This document shows positions 36,890 to 45,961 of a DNA stretch of 64,000 bases, in pieces. Where the stretch lies: positions 186,001-250,000 of the forward strand of contig SJSR01000002.1 of assembly GCA_004331795.1 (NCBI GenBank), given 5' to 3'. Origin of the DNA: Erythrobacteraceae bacterium CFH 75059. Its GTDB lineage: Bacteria > Pseudomonadota > Alphaproteobacteria > Sphingomonadales > Sphingomonadaceae. The translations under genes were made by a program, and so were the position numbers. The notes beneath the pieces are model-generated. The model did no database searches and was not told where the DNA came from. It saw only the letters and a program-made list of their open reading frames with translations. Numbering within the stretch: the stretch's first letter is position 1; each line of letters begins with the position of its first letter.

Positions 36890-37019
36890 GGCCGCATGGC
36901 CTAGCGGCATCCGGCGCCCGGCGGAAGACCGGCGCCGTCCAGCCACAAGAAGCACGGCTCGCGGGACACCCGCCTCGCCGCTCTTCCGTGCAGCCCCGCC
37001 GGCGGTTAAGGACACGGGC

Positions 37020-37919
37020 GTGACCCCCATCGTTCCCGACAGCGAATACCGCCGCCCGGTGAGCCGGCTTCCCGCCCTTGCCCGCGATCTGGCGATGCTC
37101 GCGCGCTTCGACCGGCCGATCGGCTGGTGGCTGCTGTTCTGGCCCTGCGCCTGGGGCGTGTGGCTCGCCGGAGTAGGTCTCCAGCTGCCGATGGTGGCGT
37201 GGCTTCTGCTGGGGAGCGTGGTGATGCGCGGCGCGGGATGCGTGTACAACGACATCCTCGACGCGCGTCTCGATGCGCAGGTGGAGCGCACCGCGTCCCG
37301 GCCACTGGCCGCCGGCAGGGTGAGCCGCCGTGCAGCTTGGCTCTGGCTCGGCGTGCTGCTCGCCGCGGGGCTGCTGGTGTGGCTGCAGCTCGGTTGGCCG
37401 GCGCGACTTGTGGCGCTCGCAAGCTTGCCGCTGGTCGCAGCCTATCCGCTGATGAAGCGGATCACCTGGTGGCCGCAGGTCTGGCTCGGCCTTGTGTTCG
37501 CGTGGGGGGCCTTGGTTGGCTGGGTCGAGGTGGGCGGCGCACGCTGGGACGTGCTGGCTGCCCTGTACCTTGGCACCGTGTTGTGGGTGGTGGGCTACGA
37601 CACCGTCTATGCCCTGCAGGACCGGGAGGATGACGCCCTGATCGGGATCCGGTCCTCGGCGCGTCGGCTGGGCCGCAGAGTGCGCGCCGGCGTCGCCGTT
37701 CTCTACGCCGGCGCGCTTTCAGCCTGGGCCGCCGCTATCCTCCTTCTGAGGCAGGATTGGGTGGCGCTGCTCGCCCTTTTTCCGGCGGCAGCGCACCTTG
37801 GATGGCAGGTGTTCCGGCTCAGGCCCAACGCGCCGGAAGGCGCCCTCCACCTGTTCCGTTCGAACCGGACGACCGGCGCGCTCGTGGCCGCTGCCTGCCT
37901 CGTGGTCGGCAACGCCTAG
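37020..37919 (+). CDS. ubiA: 4-hydroxybenzoate polyprenyltransferase
   Basis: A 299-residue membrane prenyltransferase that attaches the polyprenyl chain to 4-hydroxybenzoate in ubiquinone synthesis. Both aspartate motifs are visible: AGCVYNDILDARLDAQVERT and GYDTVYALQDREDD. It has eight or nine helices. The start is GTG 37020, decided by the Shine-Dalgarno AAGGA seven bases upstream and by the conserved N-terminus; no ATG gives a sensible protein. It feeds the quinone pool used by the oxidase and by sulfide:quinone oxidoreductase encoded later. Confidence 0.93.
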   Translation: MTPIVPDSEYRRPVSRLPALARDLAMLARFDRPIGWWLLFWPCAWGVWLAGVGLQLPMVAWLLLGSVVMRGAGCVYNDILDARLDAQVERTASRPLAAGRVSRRAAWLWLGVLLAAGLLVWLQLGWPARLVALASLPLVAAYPLMKRITWWPQVWLGLVFAWGALVGWVEVGGARWDVLAALYLGTVLWVVGYDTVYALQDREDDALIGIRSSARRLGRRVRAGVAVLYAGALSAWAAAILLLRQDWVALLALFPAAAHLGWQVFRLRPNAPEGALHLFRSNRTTGALVAAACLVVGNA

Positions 37920-38008
37920 CAGCCGACCGCGTGAGCCGAACGGCTGGTGGCATTCGCGCGCACTGTTTCGCGGCTCGGCCATTGATTGCTCACGTGAAAG
38001 GAGTGGTC

Positions 38009-38284
38009 ATGACATTCAACAGAGTGCTTTGCCTTGCCCCGCTTGCTCTCGTCGCGGCTCCCGCCGCTGCGGCTGACCGCCCGCCGACACCCGCAGAGCG
38101 GACCCAGATCGAGCGCGTGCTGACGGAGGCGGGCTACGTCCGCTGGGACGGGATTGAGCTGGAGCAGGACGACGGCCGCAGCTACTGGGAGGTGGACGAC
38201 GCGCGGCGCGCCGACGGTTCAGTGTGGGATCTCAAATTGGCGCCGCAGACCTACGCGATCATCCGCACGGACCGGGAGGACTGA
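38009..38284 (+). CDS. PepSY domain-containing periplasmic protein
   Basis: A 91-residue secreted protein. A Sec signal ending APAAAA precedes one PepSY-like domain with the characteristic VLTEAGYVRWDGIELEQDDG pattern and a final strand ending YAIIRTDRED. PepSY domains often act as protease inhibitors or small periplasmic sensors. The ATG at 38009 has a good AAAGGAG six bases upstream. It faces the SixA-like gene convergently. Confidence 0.8.
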   Translation: MTFNRVLCLAPLALVAAPAAAADRPPTPAERTQIERVLTEAGYVRWDGIELEQDDGRSYWEVDDARRADGSVWDLKLAPQTYAIIRTDRED

Positions 38285-38325
38285 TCTTCCCCTGGCGCGC
38301 CGGATCCGCTGCCTTCGGGCGCGGA

Positions 38326-38853
38326 CTACGGCTCCGGCGCAAGCCTTGCGTCGAGGTCGCGCGGGCGGGTGAAATGCGTGAGCGTTCCGCCCGCCGCGAC
38401 CGCTTCGCTCCACGGCCCGTCTGGCAGTTCGATGATGGCGAAGGTCGCGGTCGGGAATTTCTCCTTCGCGGCATCAAACAGCGCGTTTTCGGCATCGGGT
38501 CGCACAAGAGTCAGCACAAGGTTCTGAAGTCCGGGGTTGTGGCCGACGAGAAGCACCGACTGCACCGTGTCGGGCAAGGCGGAAAGCGCGTCGGCCAGCA
38601 CCTCTGCCGAGGCGAGATACAGCGCGGCATCGAAGGTGATCTCGGCGTCGGGAAGTGCACTCGCCGCGGTGAGGCGCACCCGCGTCGCCGTTGATGCCAG
38701 CACCAGTTGCCAGTCGGTGCCTTCGGCGGCGATATGCTCGCCCATCAGCTTTGCGCCGAGGCGGCCGCGCCGGTTGAGACCGCGATCGTGATCGCGCTTG
38801 TCCTGGTCGGACCAGTCAGACTTGGCATGCCGCAAGAGGCCAACCCGTTTCAT
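38326..38853 (-). CDS. SixA-like histidine phosphatase
   Basis: A 175-residue single-domain histidine phosphatase. LLRHAKSDW carries the RHG-like active-site His (RHA variant), which forms the phosphohistidine; LLVGHNPGLQ has the second catalytic His. This small group includes SixA, which dephosphorylates phosphohistidine on signalling proteins, here with unknown target. Its ATG overlaps the stop of the helicase gene by four bases. Confidence 0.88.
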   Translation of the reverse strand: MKRVGLLRHAKSDWSDQDKRDHDRGLNRRGRLGAKLMGEHIAAEGTDWQLVLASTATRVRLTAASALPDAEITFDAALYLASAEVLADALSALPDTVQSVLLVGHNPGLQNLVLTLVRPDAENALFDAAKEKFPTATFAIIELPDGPWSEAVAAGGTLTHFTRPRDLDARLAPEP

Positions 38854-41600
38854 CCGGCATTTCCGTTCACGAGAGGTGGCATAGCCAGAGGCAGGGACGA
38901 TTCCGGCTGCGCCTCTGATAGCCGGAGAAGCGCCTCAGACAAGGGCACGCGTGAAACCGGCACGTCGGGCGGGAACGCATCGAGGAACCGGCTGGGCATG
39001 GCGGGCGAGAGGAGCACGACAGTCCCCCGGTCCCCGGCGTGGCGGACAAGGCGCCCGAACCCCTGCGCCAGCCGGCGACGCACGATGCGCCCGTCATATG
39101 CCGCTCCGCCGGCTGGATCGGCGGCCCGCCGCGCCCGGTGGAGGATAGTCGGGCGCGGCCAGGGCACCTGATCGAGAACCACGCAGCGCAGCGAATGTCC
39201 AGGAACGTCGACCCCGTCGCGCAACGCGTCGGTGCCGAGCAGCGATGCCGCCGGATCGTCACGGAACATGTCGGTCAGGGTGCCGGTGTCGATCGGATCG
39301 ACATGCTGTGCGTAGATCGGCAGACCGGCCCGTGCCAGACGATCGACGATGCGGCCATGCACCGCCCGCAGGCGCCGGACCGCGGTGAACAGGGCAAGGA
39401 CGCCGCCGCCGCTGGCCTCGATGATCTGCGCCAGCGCACCCGACAGGGCGGCCACGTCCCCGCGCGCGATGTCGGTGACGATCAGAACCTGTGCCTGATC
39501 GGCGAAGCGGAACGGGCTGGCGACGTCGACGAGGGCGGGCGCGCCGGGCAGATGCGTGGCGCCGGTGGTGCGGCGCGCCTCGTCCCAGTCCGGCCCGGCG
39601 GCGGTGCGGCCGCACAGGGTCGCGCTCGTCACCAGCACGCCGTGAGCCGGCTCGAGCACGGTGCGGGCAAAGGGCTTCATCGGATCGAGCCAGCGCCGGT
39701 GAAGCCCGACGTCGAATTCGCGCTGGTCGTTCCGCTCCACCGCCAGCCAGTCGACGAAATCGGGATCGGCCGGACCGCCGATGCGCGCCGCCAGCGTTGC
39801 CCACGCCGTCACCATGTCGATCCGCCAGGCAAGCGCCTGCCGCGCGCCGTCGAGGCGGCCGCGACCCGCCGGGTCGAGCCAGTCGGGCGGGTCCGCAACG
39901 ACGCTTTCGAGCCGCTGTGCCAGCCGCATCATCGGCCGGGCGAGCGCGTCAAGGGCATCGCGGGTCTCTTCCGCATGGGTGATCAGCTCTGCCGGGAGCT
40001 GCGCCGCTTCGGTCTCGATCGCGTATCCCGCATCGACCCCACCGCTGGCATCACGCGCATAGGTCACCGCACGGACCGCCGCCAGCAGGCGCTCCACCGC
40101 ACCGCACGGCTGGTCCGTCTGCACCCGGTCCAGCCACCCATCGGCAGGCAAGGCGTCGGCCGCCTCAACCGCATCGGCCAGCGCCGCGGCGCCGTCCTCG
40201 TCGGCTGCCGCGACATCGGCGAGCCGGACGGCCAGTCCGCGGCGCCGCCCGCGGCCCTGCCGTTCCGGTCCGAGCAGCCAGCGGCGCAGTTCAAGGCATT
40301 CCTGTCCGGTCAGCGAGGCGCCGAAGGTCGCATCGGCCGCATCGAACACGTGATGGCCCTCATCGAACACGATCCGCATCGGTCGCGAGGAGGGGTCCCG
40401 CCCGCGGGCGGCGTTCACCATCACCAGCGCGTGATTGGCGATCACCAGCTCGGCCTCGCTGGCGGCGCGCACGTTCCGCTCGATGAAGCAGCGGCGGTAA
40501 TGCGGACAGCCGGCATAGACGCATTCGCCGCGCTGGTCGGTCAGCGACGCGATCCCGCGGCGGCGGAACAGCGTGCCCAGCCAGCCGGGCAGATCGCCGC
40601 CGATCATGTCGCCGTCGCGCGTGTAGCGCGCCCAGCGGGCGACAAGCTGTGCCAGAATGGCCGCGCGGCCGCCAAACCCCCCTTGCAGCGCGTCCTCCAG
40701 ATTGAGCAGGCACAGGTAATTTTCGCGCCCCTTGCGCACGACCACCGGGCGCACGCCGTCGGCACGCCGTTCCGGCCAGGCGCGCGCGGCCTCGGCGCGG
40801 AGCTGGCGCTGGAGGTTCTTGGTGTAGGTGGACACCCACACGGTCCCGCCCGACCGCTGCGCCCAGAGGGATGCGGGGGCGAGATAGCCCAGCGTCTTCC
40901 CGGTTCCGGTCCCCGCCTGTGCCAGCACCAGGTGAGGTTCCGCCCTCCGGTCACGGGGCGCGAACATGGCGGCCACGGCGGCGGCATAGTCCTGCTGACC
41001 CGGCCGCTGCTCTGCTCCGGCACCGGCGAGTTCGGCCAGTCGTGCGCGCACGTCGGCGGCACTGAGCGAGACCGACGTGGGCTGGGGACGCTCCGGCGTC
41101 TCTTCCCATTCCGGGAGCACGGCAAACAGCGACCGCTCGGCTGTGGCGGGCGCGGTCATCACCGGCCTGAGCAGACTTGCCCAAGGCCAGCGCAGCCGCG
41201 ACAGGGCCGCGAGTGTCGATGCTGCCCCCTCGCGCTCGGGCCAGAGCGGGTCGCCGGCAACCTCGAGGAGCGCGCCGGCGATGAGCCGCAGCGCCGCCGG
41301 CCCGTCGCCCTCGCTCACCACCCCCGGCTGTCCCACCGCCGCGAGTAGTCCTGCGACGGTGGGCACGCAGAAGCGGGCCGGATGCACGAAGGCGAACAGT
41401 TCGAGCACATCGAGGCCGGACAGTTCCGGATAGCCGAGGCGCCGCGCCAGGACGGGTGCGTTGATGACAAGGTGCGGCGTGTCGGCCGCCGCGGCGATGG
41501 CGGTCCCCCGGTCGACCTCGCGCGTCTCTCCCGCCGGGCCAGCGAGCCACACCCCGGCATGGCTGGCATAGAGGGCGGGAAGGTCGTGCGGCGCGGTCAT
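38850..41600 (-). CDS. DinG/XPD-type ATP-dependent DNA helicase
   Basis: A 916-residue superfamily 2 helicase. Walker A is in AQAGTGTGKTLGYLAP (near residue 225), and the DEAH-type box is FDEGHHVFDAAD. Four Cys in CLLNLEDA, CVYAGC and RRCF form the iron-sulfur cluster pocket of the XPD/DinG group. The N-terminal 200 residues are an extra domain not in E. coli DinG. The last helicase motif is in QGFGRLVRHAGDRG. It unwinds forked DNA, R-loops or G-quadruplexes in relatives. ATG 41600 gives the start MTAPHDL. Confidence 0.9.
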   Translation of the reverse strand: MTAPHDLPALYASHAGVWLAGPAGETREVDRGTAIAAAADTPHLVINAPVLARRLGYPELSGLDVLELFAFVHPARFCVPTVAGLLAAVGQPGVVSEGDGPAALRLIAGALLEVAGDPLWPEREGAASTLAALSRLRWPWASLLRPVMTAPATAERSLFAVLPEWEETPERPQPTSVSLSAADVRARLAELAGAGAEQRPGQQDYAAAVAAMFAPRDRRAEPHLVLAQAGTGTGKTLGYLAPASLWAQRSGGTVWVSTYTKNLQRQLRAEAARAWPERRADGVRPVVVRKGRENYLCLLNLEDALQGGFGGRAAILAQLVARWARYTRDGDMIGGDLPGWLGTLFRRRGIASLTDQRGECVYAGCPHYRRCFIERNVRAASEAELVIANHALVMVNAARGRDPSSRPMRIVFDEGHHVFDAADATFGASLTGQECLELRRWLLGPERQGRGRRRGLAVRLADVAAADEDGAAALADAVEAADALPADGWLDRVQTDQPCGAVERLLAAVRAVTYARDASGGVDAGYAIETEAAQLPAELITHAEETRDALDALARPMMRLAQRLESVVADPPDWLDPAGRGRLDGARQALAWRIDMVTAWATLAARIGGPADPDFVDWLAVERNDQREFDVGLHRRWLDPMKPFARTVLEPAHGVLVTSATLCGRTAAGPDWDEARRTTGATHLPGAPALVDVASPFRFADQAQVLIVTDIARGDVAALSGALAQIIEASGGGVLALFTAVRRLRAVHGRIVDRLARAGLPIYAQHVDPIDTGTLTDMFRDDPAASLLGTDALRDGVDVPGHSLRCVVLDQVPWPRPTILHRARRAADPAGGAAYDGRIVRRRLAQGFGRLVRHAGDRGTVVLLSPAMPSRFLDAFPPDVPVSRVPLSEALLRLSEAQPESSLPLAMPPLVNGNAG

Positions 41601-41677
41601 CGAGCCGCACATGGGCCGCCGCGGTGCAAAGGGCAACGCGGGCGAGGCGCAAAAGGCAACGCCGGGGAGGCGCGACG

Positions 41678-41893
41678 TCAGTCGCGGCGCACGGTGGTCG
41701 TGCGGATAATCTCCTCGTCGCCGCTGGGAGCCGGCCGGCGGGTGTTCTTGACGGTGCTCATCAGCGCCACACCGAACAGGACGACCGCGCCGATGATGAC
41801 CCAGATCTGCGGCACGCCCGCGGTCAGGGCGCCGTAGGCGAGGCCGCCGATGACCAGAAGGAAGCCGAGCAGGTAGACGATGGACGTGTTCAT
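41678..41893 (-). CDS. Small two-helix membrane protein
   Basis: A 71-residue protein with two membrane helices (about 6-23 and 28-45) and a charged cytoplasmic tail ending TTTVRRD. No known family is recognised, although short proteins of this layout are widespread in sphingomonads. It lies between the helicase gene and lysK, diverging from the latter over 96 bases. Coding is supported by the strong start, the amphipathic layout and the absence of a competing frame. Confidence 0.7.
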   Translation of the reverse strand: MNTSIVYLLGFLLVIGGLAYGALTAGVPQIWVIIGAVVLFGVALMSTVKNTRRPAPSGDEEIIRTTTVRRD

Positions 41894-41989
41894 GACCCTC
41901 TCCCGTTGTCGTTTGCCGCGGTTATCGCGCGAACGCGGGATTGCCGCAACGGTCTTGAATGTGCGGGCCGGTTCGGCAACAGCCCGGCG

Positions 41990-43624
41990 ATGACCGGAAC
42001 CATTCTTGCCGAAGCCGCCCGTGCCTCCAAGGCCTGGCCGTTCGAGGAAGCCCGCAAGCTGCTGAAGCGCTATCCGGACGGCCGCAAGCCCGACGGCTCG
42101 CCTGTGCTGTTCGAGACCGGCTACGGTCCGTCCGGCCTTCCGCACATCGGCACCTTTCAGGAGGTGCTGCGCACCACGCTGGTGCGGCGCGCGTTCGAGG
42201 CGCTCATCGGGGCGCGGCCCGAGGACGGCCGGACGCGGCTCGTCGCGTTCTCCGACGACATGGACGGGCTGCGCAAGGTGCCCGATAACGTGCCGCGGCG
42301 TGACCTGCTTGCCGGCCATCTCGGGCAGCCGCTAACGCGCGTGCCCGACCCGTTCGCCGCGGGCCATGCGAGCTTCGCGCACCACAACAACGCCATGCTG
42401 CGCGCTTTTCTCGACCGGTTCGGCTTCGATTACGAGTTCGTGTCCGCGACCGAGCGCTACACGTCAGGCGCATTTGACGCGGCCTTGCGGCAGGTGCTCC
42501 GCTGCAACCAGGCGATCCTCGACATCATGCTGCCCACGCTGCGTGACGAGCGGAAGCGGACCTATGCGGCCGTTCTGCCCATCTCACCGACCAGCGGGCG
42601 CGTTCTTCAGGTGCCGGTGGAGGTGGTCGATGCCGAGGCGGGACTCATCCGCTTCACCGACGAGGACGGCACCCTCGTCGAGCAGTCCATCCTTGGCGGC
42701 CGGGCGAAGCTCCAGTGGAAGGTCGATTGGGCGATGCGCTGGTACGCGCTGGGCGTCGACTACGAGATGTACGGCAAGGACCTGACCGACAGCGGCGTGC
42801 AGTCCGGCCGGATTGTCGAGGTGCTGGGCGGACGCAAACCCGAAGGGCTCATCTACGAGCTGTTCCTGGATGCCAAGGGCGAGAAGATCAGCAAGTCGAA
42901 GGGCAACGGCCTCTCCATCGAGGAGTGGCTGACCTATGGCAGCGAGGAGTCGCTCGGCTACTACATCTTTCCCAATCCCCGCTCCGCCAAGCAGCTTCAT
43001 CCGGGTGTGATTCCGCGGGCGGTGGACGATTACTGGCAGGCGCGCGCGCTGCTGGCCGAGCAGCCGCTCGACAAGCAGCTCGGCAACCCGGTGTGGCACC
43101 TCGCGCGCGCGAATGGGGGATTTGACGGCGCGGAGGCGCCGGGGGCGGGGGACCGGCTGCCGGTCAGCTTCGCGCTGCTCCTCAACCTTGCGGGCGTGCT
43201 TGGCGCCGCGGCGACGCGGGAACAGATGTGGAGCTATCTCGCGCGCTATGTTCCCGGCGCTCGGCCGGACCAGCACCCCGAGCTGACGCGGATGGTGGAC
43301 CATGCGCTCGCCTACAACCGCGACTTCGTGGCGCCGGGGCTGCACCGCCGCGCTCCGCAGGGGGCGGAGGTTGCGGCGCTGCGCGCGCTCGATGCGCTGC
43401 TTGCGCGCGTCGACCCGGACATCGCGGCGGAGGAGCTGCAGACGCAGATCTACGAGATCGGCAAACAGCCGGAATACGGCTTCGCCTCGCTGCGCGACTG
43501 GTTCCGGGTGCTGTACGAAACCCTGCTCGGCAGCGAGCAGGGGCCGCGCATGGGCAGCTTCATCGTCCTCTACGGCATCGCCAACACGCGCAGGTTGCTC
43601 GCGGAAGCGTTGAAGTCGGCGTGA
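41990..43624 (+). CDS. lysS: Lysine--tRNA ligase, class I
   Basis: A 544-residue class I lysyl-tRNA synthetase (LysK type), the archaeal-like form also used by alphaproteobacteria in place of the class II enzyme. The class I signatures are GLPHIGTF (49-56, HIGH) and KISKSKG (about 299-305, KMSKS). It charges tRNA-Lys. The ATG at 41990 gives the standard start. Convergent with the prolyl-hydroxylase gene after 15 bases. Confidence 0.95.
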   Translation: MTGTILAEAARASKAWPFEEARKLLKRYPDGRKPDGSPVLFETGYGPSGLPHIGTFQEVLRTTLVRRAFEALIGARPEDGRTRLVAFSDDMDGLRKVPDNVPRRDLLAGHLGQPLTRVPDPFAAGHASFAHHNNAMLRAFLDRFGFDYEFVSATERYTSGAFDAALRQVLRCNQAILDIMLPTLRDERKRTYAAVLPISPTSGRVLQVPVEVVDAEAGLIRFTDEDGTLVEQSILGGRAKLQWKVDWAMRWYALGVDYEMYGKDLTDSGVQSGRIVEVLGGRKPEGLIYELFLDAKGEKISKSKGNGLSIEEWLTYGSEESLGYYIFPNPRSAKQLHPGVIPRAVDDYWQARALLAEQPLDKQLGNPVWHLARANGGFDGAEAPGAGDRLPVSFALLLNLAGVLGAAATREQMWSYLARYVPGARPDQHPELTRMVDHALAYNRDFVAPGLHRRAPQGAEVAALRALDALLARVDPDIAAEELQTQIYEIGKQPEYGFASLRDWFRVLYETLLGSEQGPRMGSFIVLYGIANTRRLLAEALKSA

Positions 43625-43639
43625 CGGTCCGCGCTCGGC

Positions 43640-44305
43640 TCAGAGCCAGCTCCGCGTCCGGTACCATTTCGTCAGCACGTATTTGACGCCGCGGATCACC
43701 GGCGTTCCGGCATGGATCGTCGCGTGGTTCGGCGTGCCGTCAGGCGCGGCGTTGTTCCAGATCAGCAGCACGCCCGGCTGCGGGGCGATGTCGATGCCGA
43801 GCGCGGTGAAGGATGTCGCGCCGCCTTCCTCGACCGTATTGAGAAACGCCATCGCGGTCCAGCTGCGCTGTCCGCCGCGGGCGGCCTCGTTCTGCCAGTA
43901 AGGCTGGTCGGTGTGGAACCAGTCGCAGTGCGGCTTGAACTCCTGACCCGGAGCGTAGCGCTGTCCCTGGATCGTTTCTCCCCACTCGGACGCGATCCCG
44001 AGCAGGTCGTCGATCCGGCGCGACACGGCCTGGACGAAGGGATCGGACGGCTCGAAGTCGCCCGAATACGAGGTTCTGAAGCCTTCGGTGTTCGGAGCCT
44101 CGTACAGCGCGCTCGGGCGCGCCACCGCATCGATCATGCCGATGAACCGGTCGCATTCCGCGGGCGTCAGGAAGTCGCCGACGGCAAAGATCTCGGCGCC
44201 GTCGACGGGAACGCGGTAGACTTCCGGCGATGCCGCCAACCGCTCGCGCACACGTTCGCCCGTGTGGCGCAGCGCGTCCTGATCTGGTATGGTCTCCGCA
44301 GCCAT
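43640..44305 (-). CDS. 2OG-Fe(II) oxygenase, prolyl 4-hydroxylase type
   Basis: A 221-residue dioxygenase with the P4Hc double-stranded beta helix. Iron ligands are His126 and Asp128 in KPHCDWF and His198 in NHATIHAGTPV; Lys208 ten residues later binds 2-oxoglutarate. EGGATSFTALGIDIAPQPG is the typical core. It likely hydroxylates a protein or peptide proline in the cytoplasm, but the target is unknown. Its ATG at 44305 overlaps the divergent cytochrome b gene start in a CCATGG palindrome, leaving no intergenic room. Confidence 0.88.
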   Translation of the reverse strand: MAAETIPDQDALRHTGERVRERLAASPEVYRVPVDGAEIFAVGDFLTPAECDRFIGMIDAVARPSALYEAPNTEGFRTSYSGDFEPSDPFVQAVSRRIDDLLGIASEWGETIQGQRYAPGQEFKPHCDWFHTDQPYWQNEAARGGQRSWTAMAFLNTVEEGGATSFTALGIDIAPQPGVLLIWNNAAPDGTPNHATIHAGTPVIRGVKYVLTKWYRTRSWL

Positions 44306-44912
44306 GGCGCATGAGATACCGCAAGAAGGGCAGCGGGCAAACCACCCGAACGGCCTGCCTTCATCTGCCTCCCGCTACTCGGCCGTGGCCATGGCGCTGC
44401 ACTGGATCATGGCCGCGCTGATCGTCTGGAACCTCGCCAGCATGATGCTGACGCCGCAGGCATGGGCGCGGACCCTGCTGCCCACGCACATGGCGGTGGG
44501 ACTGACGGTGCTGCTGCTGTCGCTGGTCCGCCTCCTCTGGCGGCTGACGCATCGCTGGCCGCCTCTGCCCGCGACGATCCCCCTGTGGGAGAGGCGCCTC
44601 GCGCGCGGCTCCCATGCGCTGTTCTATGTCCTCATGCTGGCGGTGCCGCTGAGCGGATGGCTGATGGTGTCGGCCTCCAGTGGTCGCGCCGTGAACTGGT
44701 TCGGGGTGGCGAGCATCCCGCCGCTGCCCGTCGCCAGCTCCCGGTACGCGGTCGCGGCCTTCTACGAGATGCACGAGATCGGCGCGACTCTGATGGCCGG
44801 CCTGCTGCTTCTTCACGTCGCCGGGGCGCTCCGCCACAGCCTGCCGGACGGCGGGACACCGCTGCTCCTGCGCATGCTGCCCCGCCGCTCCGCCTACCAG
44901 AAGAAGTCGTAG
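44304..44912 (+). CDS. Cytochrome b561-type membrane protein
   Basis: A protein of about 202 residues with four membrane helices. The conserved histidines that ligate two b-type hemes are visible in MALHWIM, THMAVG, SHALFYVLMLAVPLSG and LLLHVAGALRH. Bacterial b561 proteins oxidise quinol or move electrons to superoxide. The start is unclear: ATG 44304 is used, and ATG 44289 would add five residues; both overlap the divergent dioxygenase gene. Its coding end overlaps the convergent rcnB-like gene by 19 bases. Confidence 0.87.
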   Translation: MAHEIPQEGQRANHPNGLPSSASRYSAVAMALHWIMAALIVWNLASMMLTPQAWARTLLPTHMAVGLTVLLLSLVRLLWRLTHRWPPLPATIPLWERRLARGSHALFYVLMLAVPLSGWLMVSASSGRAVNWFGVASIPPLPVASSRYAVAAFYEMHEIGATLMAGLLLLHVAGALRHSLPDGGTPLLLRMLPRRSAYQKKS

Positions 44913-45829
44913 ATGACGTCCACCACTTCGCCGCTGCGCAGATCGACCAGCAGCACGTCGTCGTAATAGCGGACCCAGCGGTAAGGACCCCAAACTTCCG
45001 GCAGGCGGTACCGCCAGGGATCGTTGATCCAGTAACGGCTGCTGTAGAACAGCGGCGCGATCTGGATGCCGATGCGCAGGCGGCTGTAGCTCCAGCCACG
45101 GTGCGGCGCATGGTAGAGACCGGGGCGGAACAGGCGCTGGTTCAGGCTGCGGTGACGGTACCAGTCGAAGCGCGGATCGCGGCGCCAGCCATACCGGTCC
45201 CAGCCGCGCGCGCCCGCGTCGCGGCCGTTCCAGCCCTGTCCGCGCCAGCCCTGTCCGCGCCAGTCCTGTTCCCTCCAGGTCTGTCCCCCCCAGCCGCGCC
45301 GGTCGTCATCGCGGCGGTCGCGCCACCCGCCACGGTCATCGCGATCCCGCTGACGGCCGTCTCGGTCCCATCCGCGCCCGTCGCGCTCCCACCCGCGATC
45401 GTCGCGTGCGCGTTCGCCGCCGCGCCATTCGCCCGGCCGCAGCGCGCCGCCGCGCCCGTCGCGAGTGCGGCCGTCACTCTCGTCGCCGCGATCGCGCCAC
45501 TGGCCTGCGCCGGTCTCGCCGTCACGCGCGCGCCGGTCCCACTGGTCCTGCTGCCGTGCGGCGCCGCTGCTGCCACGCCGTTCCCAGGCAGCTCCGTCAC
45601 CTCGGCGCGACGGCTCCGCGCCGTCGCCGCGTCCCGCTCGGCTCTGCCGCTCGCGCGGCTGCACGGCCAGCGGCTCCACCGGACGCTCCACCTCCGGCTG
45701 CCCGCCCGTGCGGCCCCGCTGTCCAAAACTTTCCGGCTGGGCCGCCGCTGCCGACAGCGGCACGAGCGATGCCGATGACGCGGCCGCGATGATCAGCCCG
45801 CGCGCCAGCCTGTCGAACCCGATCTTCAT
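44894..45829 (-). CDS. RcnB family protein with a repetitive Arg/Gly/Asp-rich domain
   Basis: A 311-residue exported protein. A signal peptide ending LSAAAAQ precedes about 175 residues of Arg, Gly, Asp and Trp in repeated units such as GWRGQGW and RDGRGW, then a C-terminal RcnB domain recognised by NQRLFRPGLYHAPHRGW and VWGPYRWVRYYDDVLLVD. E. coli RcnB works in periplasmic nickel and cobalt homeostasis; the long repeat is unlike it. ATG 45829 has AGGAGA seven bases upstream and is preferred over an ATG ten codons earlier. Confidence 0.85.
   Translation of the reverse strand: MKIGFDRLARGLIIAAASSASLVPLSAAAAQPESFGQRGRTGGQPEVERPVEPLAVQPRERQSRAGRGDGAEPSRRGDGAAWERRGSSGAARQQDQWDRRARDGETGAGQWRDRGDESDGRTRDGRGGALRPGEWRGGERARDDRGWERDGRGWDRDGRQRDRDDRGGWRDRRDDDRRGWGGQTWREQDWRGQGWRGQGWNGRDAGARGWDRYGWRRDPRFDWYRHRSLNQRLFRPGLYHAPHRGWSYSRLRIGIQIAPLFYSSRYWINDPWRYRLPEVWGPYRWVRYYDDVLLVDLRSGEVVDVIYDFFW
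45230..45289. repeat. 15-base tandem repeat in RcnB-like gene
   Basis: Four adjacent 15-base units starting CCAG: two are identical (CCAGCCCTGTCCGCG) and two diverged. They encode the repeated WRGQG/WREQ peptide units. The length fits whole codons, so repeat number can change without a frameshift. Confidence 0.75.
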
Positions 45830-45961
45830 GTCCGATCTCTCCTGCACCGGCCGCGCCACACCCAGCGGTCCTGTTTGACGATGACCCCGTCATGCGCCTA
45901 CGGCGCTGACGCGATGCTGAACCCGATGGCAACCTTTCTGTTCATGTCATCATTTTTCTAG

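Noticed and set aside
34754-36904. 716-codon plus-strand frame across gshA and rsmE
   Set aside because: It crosses two real genes and their gap; no recognisable protein.
39039-41348. 769-codon plus-strand frame opposite the DinG-like helicase
   Set aside because: No domain or signal is seen; it is an antisense shadow of a helicase with clear motifs on the minus strand.
44462-45778. 438-codon plus-strand frame rich in Ala/Pro/Val opposite the RcnB-like gene
   Set aside because: The Pro/Ala repeats are simply the complement of the Arg/Gly repeats of the RcnB-like protein, which has a good ribosome binding site and signal peptide.
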